The translations under genes and the position numbers were made by a program. The notes under the pieces are model-generated. The model was given only the letters and a program-made list of their open reading frames with translations. It searched no databases and was not told where the DNA came from. A stretch of DNA of 64,000 bases from Paramecium sonneborni (Eukaryota; Ciliophora; Oligohymenophorea; Peniculida; Parameciidae). Location of the stretch: positions 426,850 to 490,849 of the forward strand of contig CAJJDN010000052.1 of NCBI GenBank assembly GCA_905182985.1, given 5' to 3'. Shown piece by piece: positions 35,370-47,642 of this stretch; the first letter of the stretch is position 1; each line of letters starts with the position of its first letter.

Positions 35370-36034
35370 ATGTGTTGTGGAGATAATGAAAATAAAAGCC
35401 CTTAAAAATAAGCTTTAAAGACTAAATAAAACTAGCAGGGATAGAAAAAGGATGTAAAGGTTGTTATGCTGGGAGATAAAGCTGTAGGTAAAAGTTCTTT
35501 AGCCTCAAGATTTTGTTTTGATAAGGTAAGAGGATTCATATTAATATAGTTTTAATCTGAGTATGAAATAACAATTGGTGGAGTTTATAATAGTGTTGAT
35601 ATGGCTGTTAAAGGTAAGATTTGGCTCTTTTAATTTTTAGGATAACAATTAAAAATTCATTTGTGGGATACAGCAGGAGAGGAAAAATTTAAATCTCTTT
35701 TATCATTATATTATAGAGATGCTAATGCTGCAATTATTGTTTATGATATTACTTAAATAGAAACATTTAATTCAATATAAGGATGGCTTACAGAATTGGA
35801 TGATAAAATATAGAAAGATGGTTGTTAATATTATTATTAAAAGGCATGGTATTGGCATTAGTCGGAAATAAATGTGACTGTTTAGAATCTGATAGAAAAG
35901 TACCAAAATAAAAGGCCTCTGAATTTGCCAAAACTCATGGAATGATTTTTTATGAAACATCTGCAAAAACAGGAGAAGGAGTTAAACCAATGTTTACATA
36001 ATTGATAGAGTAATATGCCTAAGATAAATTATGA
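35370..36034 (+). CDS. Rab-family small GTPase without C-terminal prenylation site
   Basis: A 196-aa Ras-superfamily GTPase of the Rab type, a regulator of membrane traffic. The P-loop is GDKAVGKSS (about residue 35), switch II WDTAGEE, base-recognition NKCD, and ETSAK near the end. Three introns (35526-35549, 35614-35640, 35821-35843; 23-27 nt) leave 197 codons. The C-terminus is YAQDKL with no cysteine, so the geranylgeranyl anchor of ordinary Rabs is absent. Instead the N-terminus begins MCCGD, which could be palmitoylated. The catalytic Gln after WDTAG is replaced by Glu (WDTAGEE rather than WDTAGQE), which in other small GTPases lowers hydrolysis. The exact Rab subfamily is uncertain. 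Confidence 0.88.
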
Positions 36035-36102
36035 TTTTATTGATATTAATAATTAATATTCTTATCTATACATAAAAGTAGTCAATAATAAATTACCTAA
36101 AT

Positions 36103-36769
36103 ATGAAAACTTATAAATTTAATTTCAATTTAATATTTGTTATTTTAAAGATTTTACTGCAGATGCAGATAATTTTTCTATCTTATACAATTTTAGAATA
36201 TTAAGGTTGAATTTCAGATTTAATTTAAATTCTTGAACTACTGATAAATTTTGACATTTTTTCTCTTATTTATTTTCTTAATATTTCCTTTCAATATCAT
36301 ATGTAATAAATTAGGACTTTTATATCTATTCGATTTCACCTTCTTCTTATATAAATTTATTGATCATATAAACAACCGAATTTAATAAATTTTATATGTA
36401 TTTCCAATTATGATATGTATATATTTGCTGATTATCAAAATAACTATTTAGAAGTTCTATATAATATCATCACACATTACCTAATCAATATGTATTAATT
36501 TTATATATAATTATAAATACTTTAATATATCTTCTAAATAAAGTATTTAGAACTGTGAAACTATTCTGAATAATTTTCTGGTTCATCATTAATATAATTT
36601 GCACATGAAATCTTTTTAATTAAACCTTTATTTAAAAAAAATTGAATCAAATGAAGATTTTATGAATTATAAAAATCCAATCTTCTAAAAGATAAGCTAA
36701 AATCAATTAAAAAAGATGTTTATGCAATAATTAGTGTTATAATATTTATTTAATTTCGAAGAAAAATGA
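36103..36769 (+). pseudogene. Possible broken membrane-protein gene
   Basis: A signal-anchor-like start at 36103 (MKTYKFNFNLIFVILKILL) opens a short frame that ends near 36210. A different frame is open for 175 codons from the TGA at 36242-36244 to TGA at 36767-36769 and contains one or two hydrophobic helices (LTFFLLFIFLIFPFNII) and a Gln/Lys-rich end. I cannot find a splice pair that joins them. It may be a decayed gene, or a real gene whose first exon I have missed. No family recognised. Confidence 0.35.
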
Positions 36770-37035
36770 AAAATAGTTATAGAACAATAAAATGTACAAT
36801 ATTATAAATTTCAACATAAATAAAATATTCATGAAAATTATTAATAAAAATATTAGAGTATTTGAATTAAGATAGATAAAGTGGATTGAAATTAACGAAG
36901 ATTAGATATCTTAATAAAAATAATATAAAATATAATGATCCAATATATTCTATTGCCATTAGAATATTATGGAGCATTAAAATTTTTATATTTTTTAACA
37001 ATATAATTTAATTCATATATATAATTATTTAAATA
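36770..37035. other. AT-rich spacer upstream of the NEK-like kinase
   Basis: TGA and stop-rich on both strands; no gene seen. Confidence 0.4.
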
Positions 37036-38464
37036 ATGTAAAAATAAACAACTTTAACAGATTTTACAATTTTATAAAAATTGGGAGAAGGTTCTTTTGG
37101 ATAGGTTTACAAAGTATTTATAACATATATATCTATTGGTTAAACGAAATAGTGATAATTAAGAATATGCCATGAAAAAGGTTCGAATGGGTAATCTTAA
37201 ATTAAGAGAGAGGGAAAATGCATTAAATGAAATAAGAATTTTAGCATCAATATAAGATTAGAACATAATAGGGTATAAAGAAGCATTTTTTGATGAGTAA
37301 TCAAATTGTTTATGTGTTATAATGGAATATGCATCTGGAGGAGATATAGCAAAATTAATATAAAATTCAATTCGTAAACACACACTAATTGAAGAAAAAG
37401 AAATATGGAAAGCTTTAATACATATGACAAGAGGTTTAAAAGTGCTGCATAAAGCTGGAATTCTGCATAGAGATTTAAAAAGTGCAAATGTTTTTAAATC
37501 ATCAAATGGAATCTATAAATTAGGTGATATGAATGTTAGTAAAGTATCACATGGTGCTATGGCAAAAACACAAACAGGAACTCCATGTATTATATTTTAA
37601 TTATATAAGATTATGCTAGTCCAGAAGTATGGAGAGATTAACCATATTCAAATCCTTCAGATGTTTGGTCATTAGGATGTGTTATTTATGAAATGGCAAC
37701 TCTTAAACCACCTTTTAGAGCAACAGATCTTAAAAGTTTGTTTAGAAAAATATCAGCTGGTATCTATGAAAAAATACCAAAATAATATTCATAAGAATTA
37801 AATTTTATCATTGCTTCTCTTTTAAAAGTGCCACCATAATTAAGACCTACTTGTGAATAAATCTTGAATGATTTAACTATTAAGAAATATATTGATGAAC
37901 TTGAACCATAACCATATTCTCCATAATAATAAAAATTAGCTAAAGCTCAATTATTATAAACTATTCTATTACCTAAAAATTTAAAATAGTTATAGTAAAA
38001 ATTACCTAAACCTATGTATGATATTGATTAACCTATTCAATAATTACATAACCAACCCAAATCTACCAGGTCAGTATCAGTAAATGAATAAAAATATACT
38101 GAAAGACCTAAAAGTCAAACTCCTTAATGTTAAAAAAAATAACCTAATGTTATTTCCAATTAACAAATACAAAGGCCTGTAATTTTTTATATATATACTC
38201 AAATAGAAAATTCCTTTGGCTCCAGTTAAATTATAACAACCTGCATAAATCATCAATAATCCTTAATCACATAGACCTAAAGAACGTCCTGTCTCTGCTA
38301 TGAGAGCTTAAAGTCCATGTTCAGTTCGAAAAAGTGTTGATTAAAAATAAAATAGAAATCCCAGTCCTTTAGTTAGAAAATCAAATCCTTATATTAAAAA
38401 CAATGATGAAAATATCAACGCCAACATTATCAAGAAAAGAAATAATATTCCACTAAAACGATGA
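37036..38464 (+). CDS. NEK (NIMA-related) serine/threonine kinase
   Basis: A cytoplasmic kinase whose N-terminal domain (about residues 8-265) shows LGEGSFGQVYK, YAMKKV, IMEYASGGD, HRDLKSANVF, GDMNVSKV, TGTPYYASPE and SDVWSLGC. HRDLKSAN with GTPYYASPE is typical of NEK kinases, which act in cilia and centrosomes. The C-terminal about 190 residues are Pro/Gln/Ser-rich and disordered. Introns 37587-37609 (23 nt) and 38179-38206 (28 nt) are canonical. A further 25-nt intron at 37114-37138 is needed for frame but ends in TTG, not AG. DMN replaces the usual DFG/DLG motif: the aspartate is kept, the glycine is not. The two NEK features conflict little with an active kinase, but this needs assay. 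Confidence 0.85.
37114..37138 (+). other. Candidate non-canonical GT-TG intron in the NEK kinase
   Basis: Removing these 25 bases joins VYK to VKRNSDNQEYAMKKV, the expected kinase sequence, and restores the frame. The segment begins GTATTT but ends ATTG, so the last two bases are TG instead of AG. A single T-to-A or G difference would make it canonical (TAG), so a base-call error or a real unusual splice site are both possible. Confidence 0.55.
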
Positions 38465-38654
38465 ATTATTATTGTATATTTAATCAACTATTATCCACAT
38501 ATTCAATATAAATTCACAATTAAAAATTAATTTAAACCTTTTTAAAAATAGAAGTAGCAACAACATAAAAAATCAAATGATAAATTATTTGTATTTTTGC
38601 CACAAATAGTTATTTTCATTACTAGGTTTTTAATGCTCAATATTACAAATAAGA
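38465..38654. other. AT-rich spacer after the kinase
   Basis: No gene seen. Confidence 0.4.
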
Positions 38655-38930
38655 TGTTAGATCTTAAATTGTAAGAATAAATGTAAAATAATATTGATTT
38701 AAATAAAATATAAAATAGGAAAAAATCTATTGAAACAATTAATAAATTAAAATTGTAAGAAGAAATTTTCAAATTGATTGGACAAAATTTTTTATATGTT
38801 TAAAATTTATCTATAGTTGCAAAATAAAGACAAATAATATTGAAGACACAGCTGATTTTTATTTTCTGATATAAAATTTAAAATTTAGAAGTAGTTTTAT
38901 CTATGTTGAGAATACAATTTTTAAATTTAC
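38655..38930 (+). pseudogene. Relic fragment of a fourth TmcB-like sensor gene
   Basis: This segment aligns by eye with 43800-44070 of the intact paralog: it shares stretches around CAATTAATAAATTAAAATT, GAAGAAATTTTC and CAGCTGATTTTTATTTT, then ATATAAAATTTAAAATTTAGAAG. Between these it has deletions of roughly 30-40 bases relative to the paralog and the frame is broken by TGA. It is therefore a truncated, decayed copy of the segment around the last loops of the sensor gene. Similarity fades after about 38930. Confidence 0.75.
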
Positions 38931-39692
38931 TCTAATTGTTATTAATTTCTAAAATTAGTGATTCTTAAAAAGTTATGTAGTTTATAGATTACAGAACAAA
39001 ATTGTCATTATTTTTATGATGGACATTTTTCTATATTAGTATATCAGAAGTACATTAGGGTTTGATTTTTTTGAAAGCAACTTCAAGTTTGTTTAATAAA
39101 TAAATGAATTAAAATTGAAAAACACAAATCATTATACTGAATCAAAGCATATCAAAATTAATCCATATTTAAGAAATTTATTAGGAATTATAAGATATCA
39201 GGAGATTGTTTTTTATGATTAAAAAATTTTAAATTAAATTGATAATTCGATTGAAATCGTTTCTGAAATTTTTAAATGAACTGGAATCAAAAATTGTTAA
39301 ATAACATATAACTTTACGATAATGTACACATCTAAAATTTTTAATCCATTTAAACTTGATAAATATTTTGTAATAATATATTTTAGCATAATATTTTGAA
39401 TGTTTATAACAATGAAATCTAATTATAAACCTGTAAACCTTCAGAAATTAATAAAAAGAATATAAATAAAATTTGCTTCTTTTGAAATTAAAAAAAATAT
39501 TTTTATGCTTGATAAAATTACGACATAAATGTATATATGAAATTAAAATTAAGAGTGTTTAAATTATCTTCTGAGTTAGGATAATTTTTTGAAAAAATAA
39601 ATAATATTTGTTATTTCATTAATATATCTGAATTAAAAATACTTTCAATATCTATTTATTGATTTTAATATATTATATAATCAATAATCAAA
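38931..39692. other. 760 bp without a supportable gene
   Basis: TGA-rich in all frames. Parts may be further decayed remains of the same sensor relic, but I cannot align them by eye. Confidence 0.4.
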
Positions 39693-42600
39693 ATGAAAAG
39701 AGATTTTGAAAAATAAAACAAGAAAAATATCGGTTTAGCAGAAATATTTAACAAACTGATATAGATTACATTACATTGTAAAAAAAGCGTAAACATACAC
39801 TATCAAGTGTAGCTCATACTTCTATTTATTTGTAAATTTTAGTTAGTATTCTTTTTAATTTAGCTTGAGTATTTATGGTAAGAAGAAAAAAATTATTATT
39901 TATTGCAAAAAGTCTTGCTTCTAATATTTCGAACAGATATTTTTTTATAAACATTTGAAATGGTAAACAAGTTTGTAATATATATAATTCTAAGTATTCT
40001 AATAATTTAAAAGCTCCTATGTGCTTTTTCATAATCGGATTTGAAAATAAAAACCAGATATATTTATTTAAATAAAGTGCTTGGGGTTTACTTTTAATTA
40101 TATTATACTTTTTTTCATATTATACTTACTACATTAGTTTGTTTATTCTTAGCTCATTAATTTAATCAATTGCATGTAAACAATTTATATTATATTCATT
40201 TATTATTCGGAATTTTATGTTTTGTAATTTTATAATTAGAAGCAATTTATCATTTATAAATTAGTGAATCATCAATAGATGGAAAGATTATATGTTTTGA
40301 TAGAATAAGAATTACAGTAAAAGATTACATAATGTATATTTTAAACTTAATTGTTATAATCTTATTTTCAGTAGTGAAAACTACTCAATTGATTTCTTGG
40401 ATAATTCACTTGCTCATTTTATTAAGTATTTCATTGAATACAATTAATTTATAAGAAAATCAGACAGTTATTGAAAATACTAAAAAAAATATAATATACT
40501 TTTCTGATTCATTTAGTATAATCTATGTTTTTTATTCATTAATCTAATTAATAGTTTAGAAACAATAATTTTAAGTATTAATCTATACAATCTTTTCGTT
40601 TCCTTTATTACTAAAAATATTGATAAAATTTGATTAATATTCAAATACAAAATTAGATCATCAAGCATTTTCAAAATCGAAAACTAATATATTTGCAATA
40701 ACTCAGTTTTTGTTAAAAAAATAAAATAATCATTTCCAACCTTTGATATTTAAACTATATATCCATAATTATCATTAGAAATCATGTAGAGATATAAAAT
40801 GCATTTGCAGTTAAGAGATAATATACATAGATCCACGAGATGCAGCTGGACTTACTTAAAATATTTATAAAGATTTTGTACATTAAAAATTAAAGCAAAT
40901 GAGAAAATTTATTTTCAATCAAAATATTGGTAACATAAATTAAATCTAATATTATACAATTCTTTATGGAGTTTTGTTAGCTAATAATGGATGGCCTATT
41001 TAATCGATTAAGCATTTTAATTAATTAATATATGGATAATTATCTAAAAGCTCTTTGAAAAGTGTCAATTCAAATGTATAAAATCCTCATTCATTTTCTG
41101 CAACTTTAAGAAATGACTCTTCTTCACAAACATAAACAGATCCAGATAAAAAAATCGAAAATATTAAAAAGAATAATAAAACAAAAGTATATAAGCATAC
41201 TATTTCATATTAAATTAAATTTGAATAAACTTAAATGTCAAAAATATTTTTTATTTAAAATTAAATTAGGTAAAATTTGAAATATTTTTTTGGCAATTCA
41301 TAATTAACAGCTGAAATGCATAATGTATCTGAATAAATATAAAATTTTATTGAATAAGAAATGAAAATAGATTAATATGTTAAAGATATTAAAAAAATCT
41401 TAAAAATTAAACTTAAATATTTTGAAAATTTAATGACTTATATTAAAGAAAAGAGAATATCTGATCTTCTGAAATCATTAATGGATATAACAAACAAAAT
41501 GATATCATTTAAAAACACATTACTTTCTTAATATGAAATTCTTTAAAGTAAAAGATTATAATCGTTGTAAATTTTTTTTGAGGCTGAAGTGTTTAAAAAT
41601 TATTTAGATGCATTTAAAATGCAGAATTAATCGACTCTATCAGAAGACTAAATATAGATTATTAATAGAACTCTTAATATAAATTTTAATACTAATGACA
41701 TGAGCTATATTATATTATAAATAGATGATGATCTTTAAAATGCAGAATTGATAAAATTTTCATCTAGCTTATTAAAATTAGTTGATACTAAAGAAGATTT
41801 AAGTTTTGAATAATTATTTTTACCATTTATTTTGAGGGAGCATCCTCTTCTAATTTCAAGATTTTTTAAAATAGGATAATCAAAGTATTTTAAACAATTT
41901 AATTAAACGTTTCTAAGAACCAAAAAAAATATGGCTAAATCCATAGTTTTTACTTTTGATAATATTGTATAATTTAAATAAGACAAGATAATTTTAGTTG
42001 GATTATTGCAAGAAATTGTAATTCAATCAGCTTACATCATGGTTGATGTAAATCAAATTGTTGGTGGAATAACAAATTCTTTTTTCTCATTATTAGGATA
42101 TAATTCTTAAATCATCGAAAGTATTCCTGACTTTTCGATATTTTATTAATTAAAGATAACTTAAATTTTTCCAAATTTTAATGATCTAATTTAAAATGAA
42201 GATTAACAATCTTCATTAAAATTTAATAATGTTGATTCTTATTTCATAGATTTAGAAATGTTAATGAATGAATTTTATATTGAAACAATAAATACAGTGC
42301 AATAATAATCCGTAGCCTTGAATAAACTATGGAGTAAACAAAATTGCATAAAGTTTTACTAATCTAATATATCAATTTAGGCATATTAAATTTTTGGATA
42401 TTATTATTACATAATACATTTAGATTCATCGATTTAAAAAGCAGAATATCTTAGTACTAGTAAGACCTTAGAAAGATTTAGTGAAGATAGAAGAAAATCA
42501 GAGCAATCATAAAATTTTTAAATAAGTCATTTAAATATGTCTTTTGAAGAAGCTTAGCCAGGAACAATAAATTAAATTTCAATTTAAAGTAGAGAAGGAT

Positions 42601-44768
42601 ATTCAGAAAAAAGTTATATTCAAAATAAAAATAATGATCTTTATGCAGTTCAAGAAGTTTAATAAGAATATGTAGAATGTAAAGTGGATTAAATTCTATT
42701 TGTTCTTTCACCAAATAAAAGTACTAGTAAATTGATTGATAATTAAAGAGAAAGATTTATGTAATACTCTTCATAATAAGATTATTATACTATAAACACA
42801 AGTTAAAAATAAAATAAATAGAATTAAAGCAATGATTAAAATGAATAAAATTTTTAAGGTGACTTAATAATAGATAAATTATTTAGAGATTCTTTAAAAA
42901 GCACTGAATTTGGAATTAGTAATAGTGAAGTAATCAAAAAGTATGAATTATTGAGTAGATTAACAAAAGTAAAAACGCCTAAAATTTTAAAAATAACAAT
43001 TAGTACAATAATAATATTTATCTTAATCTAAACAATTTGTTTATCATTAGTAATTTCTATTCTTCACAGTGATATTCTATAATTTATTTCAGATATTGAG
43101 ATCATAGCTTTACATGCAAGCATTTAAGGACCCCATGATTTATTTTTTTCAATGAGAAATACAATTTCAGCATATTAGTAAATGGGAAGAGAAGGCTATA
43201 TTCCGAATTCAATTGTACCAAACTTAACTGCTCCATATGAAAAAAATTTAGGATATGGATATTATGAATTGAGAGATAGCTTCTATAAATAACTTGATAA
43301 CGAATATTTAAGAAATTTTCTAGATGGAGAAAGTATGGAATTATTGTTTATGAAGAATAATGATACATAAAATTATGCTATAGAAATTAAGACTTTTAGA
43401 GAATGTCTTTTCATTATTTTATAATATTAATATGCATAAATGAGAGTCTTGTAAAATAAATTAAGTGCTTCAGGATAGCCATTTTAAGTATTTTTGTTTT
43501 CTAATTATTACAATATACAAGATAAACTTGAAAATATTACAAATGATATTTTAACTTTTTCAAAAACAAGAAGTAGAGAAGTTGGTTAAAAATGGAATTA
43601 AATCAGTATAAGCTTTTCTATTTTAATATTAATAATTGCATTGATTATAGTATTTTAAATTCATCAATATTATAAATTGTATGATAAATTTTTTTAGTTA
43701 CTAAATTTTGTGGATAAATAAAAAATTTCGTTTGAAATTGATAAGCTGAATCAATTATTAAAATAAATTATGATCAATTACGAATACATTTACTCTTATT
43801 AGTTTGATCTTAAATATTAAGAATAATTGATGTAAAATTATACTGCTTTAAATAAAATTTAAAATAATAAAAAATCAATTGAAAACAATTAATAAATTAA
43901 AATTACAAGAAGAAATTTTCTCATTGCTTGGACTATTATTGCTTGCATTTTTTAAGCATATATTATTGTTACATAAATAAAAACAAATGAATATATTAAT
44001 AAATATGAAGACACAGCTGATTTTTATTTTATGATATAAAATTTAAAATTTAGAAGTGGTTCTATGTATATGTACAGAGAACATCTTTTTAGATTTAAAA
44101 ATTTTACTTATTTAACAGCTTTTGATTTACATAGAGCATATGAATTAATAGATAAAGCATAAAAAAATGTTTAAGAATATTTAGATCTAACAAGTTCATT
44201 TTAATAAAATAAATACTTATTATCTGATGAGTTTATTTCTTTTTTCTAATACTAATAAACTAATGATCTATGTCAATTTATCGACTAAGTATAAATTATT
44301 TTATAATATTAATAGATTTATTAAGATTTTATGTCTTTATATTGTGAAAAATCGTTTGATGGTCTATTGAAGCAAGGTTCAATTGCAGTTCTTAATTTTA
44401 TGTCACATCAAATTAAAAATTAATAAGCTGTTAATAATTTTACAAAAAGAGTTGACGTAAATCTTTATGAATTAGAAGGTTCTTAAATTGTACTTAGATC
44501 TTTTTTTAGAATTTCAGATGAATTTTAGATAGGCTTGAGATTAATTACAACAGCATAAAACTAATTCACTCTCATTATAACAATAATATTCATCTCATAT
44601 TTAACTATTTTCTTATATATCACATTCTTTATAGTCAAGAAATCATTGATAAAGGAGTATGCATTATTGAGAAAAATAGTATATTTAATTCCTCAATAAA
44701 TTATATTAGGGGATGAGTCTTTTGAAAGATTTCTTAAATAATTAGCATTGACTTAAGAATTAAAATGA
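39693..44768 (+). CDS. Giant multi-pass PAS/TmcB-like membrane sensor, copy 2
   Basis: A single uninterrupted frame of 1,692 codons (1,691 aa). It has the same architecture as copy 1: clustered N-terminal helices (for example VNKFVIYIILSILIIQKLL, YILNLIVIILFSVVK), a TPR-like helical region, a PAS-like block near residue 780 (SAYIMVDVNQIVGGITNSFF), then four helices with large loops. Its C-terminus (GDESFERFLKQLALTQELK) differs most from the other two copies. It lacks the 3' intron found at the same site in copies 1 and 3. The start at 39693 is the first ATG in the frame and gives an N-terminus of charged residues before the first helix. Sensor or signalling role is inferred from the family. 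Confidence 0.82.
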
Positions 44769-44848
44769 TTAATATATAAATTGTCTAATATTATAGCAAT
44801 ATCAAATATTACGTAATTTATTAATTAAGATATCAACATATACATTAT

Positions 44849-45827
44849 ATGAAAGTTGAAAAAGCTGATTAGACGCGTGTTTTTTCTGCCAATGATATAA
44901 ACTTTGAAACAAACTAATCTACCTAGTGTGAAAATATTTTGGCTGAGAATATCAAAAATTCTGAATTGGATGTTTCTTTGATTTTATCAGAAAACAATAA
45001 AAAAGACAGTATTTACTTATATAATTTAGGAGAATCAAAAAAAGAGAATGTTAATTCATATCTCATAAATAAACGAGCCTTCTAAGAATAAAGGCGATTT
45101 ATATTGAGAACTTTATGTTTGATTTAATTTCATCTATTGGCACCATTGCTTCTTTGTGTGTTTTGCATGTTTAAGACATTTATTGTAGAATTACTATACG
45201 ACAAGGAAGAATAGAAATTTACATTTTTATTTTATATTAGTGTGGCTTTGGAAATATTTATATTGTTTTCAGTCACATTGTCGACTAAAAATGCTAGAAA
45301 AATACCTTATGCTTAGAGTGCATATGTCTTTTTTGGTATATTTTTGTCATTAATTTTGGCTGGATTATATTCATCAATTTATTATTCTGACAATTAAAAT
45401 GTTGGATTTATTATTCTTGCTTTGATTAATATATTTTAGGGATCTAATGCAGGAGCACTTTTTTATTTTGCTACATTGAAACAAAAAAAATCAATATTAT
45501 GTATAATTTCACTTCTATTTAGATTCAATACCATTTATTTGTATTTTCCCACTACTTCTTAGTTTAATTTATATGTTTTTCATGTAAAATGAATTTCTAA
45601 AGTTTGCTTGTTGGATGATTGCATTAATTTCAATAGTTTTAGCAATTTTATCAGTGAATGCCTTGTATTAAATAATTGATGGAGCAGTAATTAAATTATA
45701 TAATTTAAAAATAGTTTAGATTAGAAAAAGACTAACATTGTATTGCCACTATATTTATATATATAAAAATGATTGTTTTTTGCAAAGAATTTTGACTGAA
45801 TTATTTATTTATAATTTTTATTATAAT
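44849..45827 (+). CDS. Multi-pass membrane protein, TMBIM/BI-1-like, 3' end unresolved
   Basis: The ATG at 44849 leads, over one 22-nt intron (45501-45522), to a protein with a polar N-terminus of about 85 residues and then six hydrophobic helices: ILRTLCLIQFHLLAPLLLC, FLFYISVALEIFILFSVTL, YVFFGIFLSLILAGLYSS, FIILALINIFQGSNAGAL, SIPFICIFPLLLSLIYMFF, ACWMIALISIVLAILSVN. The R-x-x-P motif before the third helix and the spacing resemble TMBIM/Bax-inhibitor-1 (lifeguard) calcium-leak proteins; this is a tentative reading. No in-frame TGA occurs before the TPR gene, so the stop is unknown. The given end is simply the base before that ATG. Confidence 0.5.
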
Positions 45828-46989
45828 ATGGATAGCATAAGAGAAAGACTTTTACAATTAGATCAATAGGCATAACAATTTTAATAATAAAATAAATATT
45901 TAGAAGCTTTGAATGTCTTCGAGGAAATGTTAATGATAAAAAAGTCAGCTTATGGAGAGGATTCTGAAGAATATTTCAAAACAAGTGATAAATTATGTGA
46001 ATTATGTAACTTAATCGCTATGATTTTCTTGTAAAAAGAAAAATTTGATGCATCATTAGAATTTTTAAAGAAAGCAGACATGTTAGCGCAATCTAGTACT
46101 AGATATAAGTATTAAAGTGTTAATATTAATTATTTTTTATTAGAGCAATAACATACAATAATTTAGCTTGTTTTTACAGAAGAAATGGAAAATTAAGAAG
46201 TGCTTTATAATATTTACAATAAGCTTTGGAAATTGAAATTCGTTAAGAAACAGCACCATCTTTAGCTGATACTCATTTGAATATGTGTGCTGTATTATCT
46301 TAATTAAATAGAGTAAGGAATGTTATATAATAGCACGCTGAAGCATTGGAACATGCATTAATATCAGTAGTATTACTATAAGATGAATTTTTAATGAAAC
46401 CACCTGATTAAAAAATGGAACAAAGTTAAAATTAAGATTAAAAGTCAGGTGAATAGAAGATGAAAGATAGAGTAGCTGTCTTAGCAATAGCTTATCATAA
46501 TTTAGGAGTTGAATTTGAATATTTGAAAAGGTTTGATGAAGCAATTTAAACATATTAAAAAGCTGTTAGATTTGGTGAACTTCATCTACCAGCCGATCAT
46601 CAATTAGTAAAATTAATTAGATATTTTAGATTGGAAATTTAAAGAATGTTTTAGGAAATGCTTAAGAATAAATTAATCAATAAAGAGCTAAAGATACTAA
46701 TAAAAGATAATAGAAAGAATTATAAAGTAGAAATCAAAACAAAAGGAAATTAGTAGAAGTAGAAGCAACATATAAGTAGACAAATAAAAAAAAAACTGAG
46801 AAGAATGTTCAACATTAATAACAATAAGTAATGGGATAGACTATGCGTTCTAATCCATAAAATAATAGCGTTAATATAAGAGAGGATGATCAAGAATAAT
46901 AAGGTGGTGTTCAATAAGAATCAAGTTATAATGATCATGATGAATTGCAATAAGAGGCTTAAATTTAATTATAATAACAATAATAATGA
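45828..46989 (+). CDS. TPR-repeat protein, kinesin-light-chain-like
   Basis: A 367-aa protein with introns 46109-46143 (35 nt) and 46606-46628 (23 nt); 368 codons fit. It shows several tetratricopeptide-type repeats: NLIAMIFLQKEKFDASLEFL, AITYNNLACFYRRNGKLRSA, VLAIAYHNLGVEFEYLKRFD. The layout resembles kinesin light chain and related ciliary scaffold proteins that bind cargo peptides. The C-terminal 110 residues are Gln/Lys-rich and disordered. The frame is open upstream through the previous membrane protein without a stop, so a single fused product of 686 aa is possible. The start used is the ATG after an AT-rich stretch typical of a gene boundary. Confidence 0.75.
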
Positions 46990-47035
46990 AATTATATTCA
47001 TATAAATATATATATTTATTTATTTTTATTTGTAG

Positions 47036-47473
47036 ATGAAGTAAAAATAATTATCTGATTAAAAAAATACTAAACTCAAGACTGAAATTAACGACATCAG
47101 ATTTTTAATGTAGTAAAACAACGAGTTAATGTAGCAAATATCACATAGACTTAAAAATAGAAACTAAGTTTTTTAATTAGAATAGCAATTAAAAACAGAG
47201 AAAAAATAAATGATAAATACAAGTAGAAAGGTGGGGCTTTTAAGTAATTAATTAGAAAAAATCTAATAAATTGTTTTATCCTAAAAATAATAAATTAAAT
47301 CATAATAATAATTAAGCAAATCGTAATTGCGATAATAACAATAAATCCCTTCAAACCAAACTCTAGAAAAAGTTAGATCAAAATCTTCTAATACTCGAAA
47401 TATAGATGTTGGCATCATTAAATCTAAAATTAGGTAGGCCTTGCAAGAAGTTATGTATGAATTTCTAGACTGA
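47036..47473 (+). CDS. Small coiled-coil protein, 145 aa
   Basis: Single exon, 146 codons, starting 47 bp after the TPR stop. The first about 85 residues are a heptad-like coiled coil with many TAA/TAG glutamines (LMQQNNELMQQISHRLKNR region). The remainder is basic and Gln-rich with a run QQQQIPSN. No domain recognised. Size and position suggest an independent small gene. Confidence 0.65.
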
Positions 47474-47642
47474 TTTTAGCTTTAATTCTCCTTTTGTTAA
47501 TATATAATTAAAATTATACTTAAATAATTATCTTAGTTTCCATTTTGTTTTCGATTAAAAATTTCAATCTTACTAAAATTTTTATGTCTATGATTCCTTC
47601 TCTATTGCATTCATTCAAATTTCAAGAAAATATCGTTATCAA

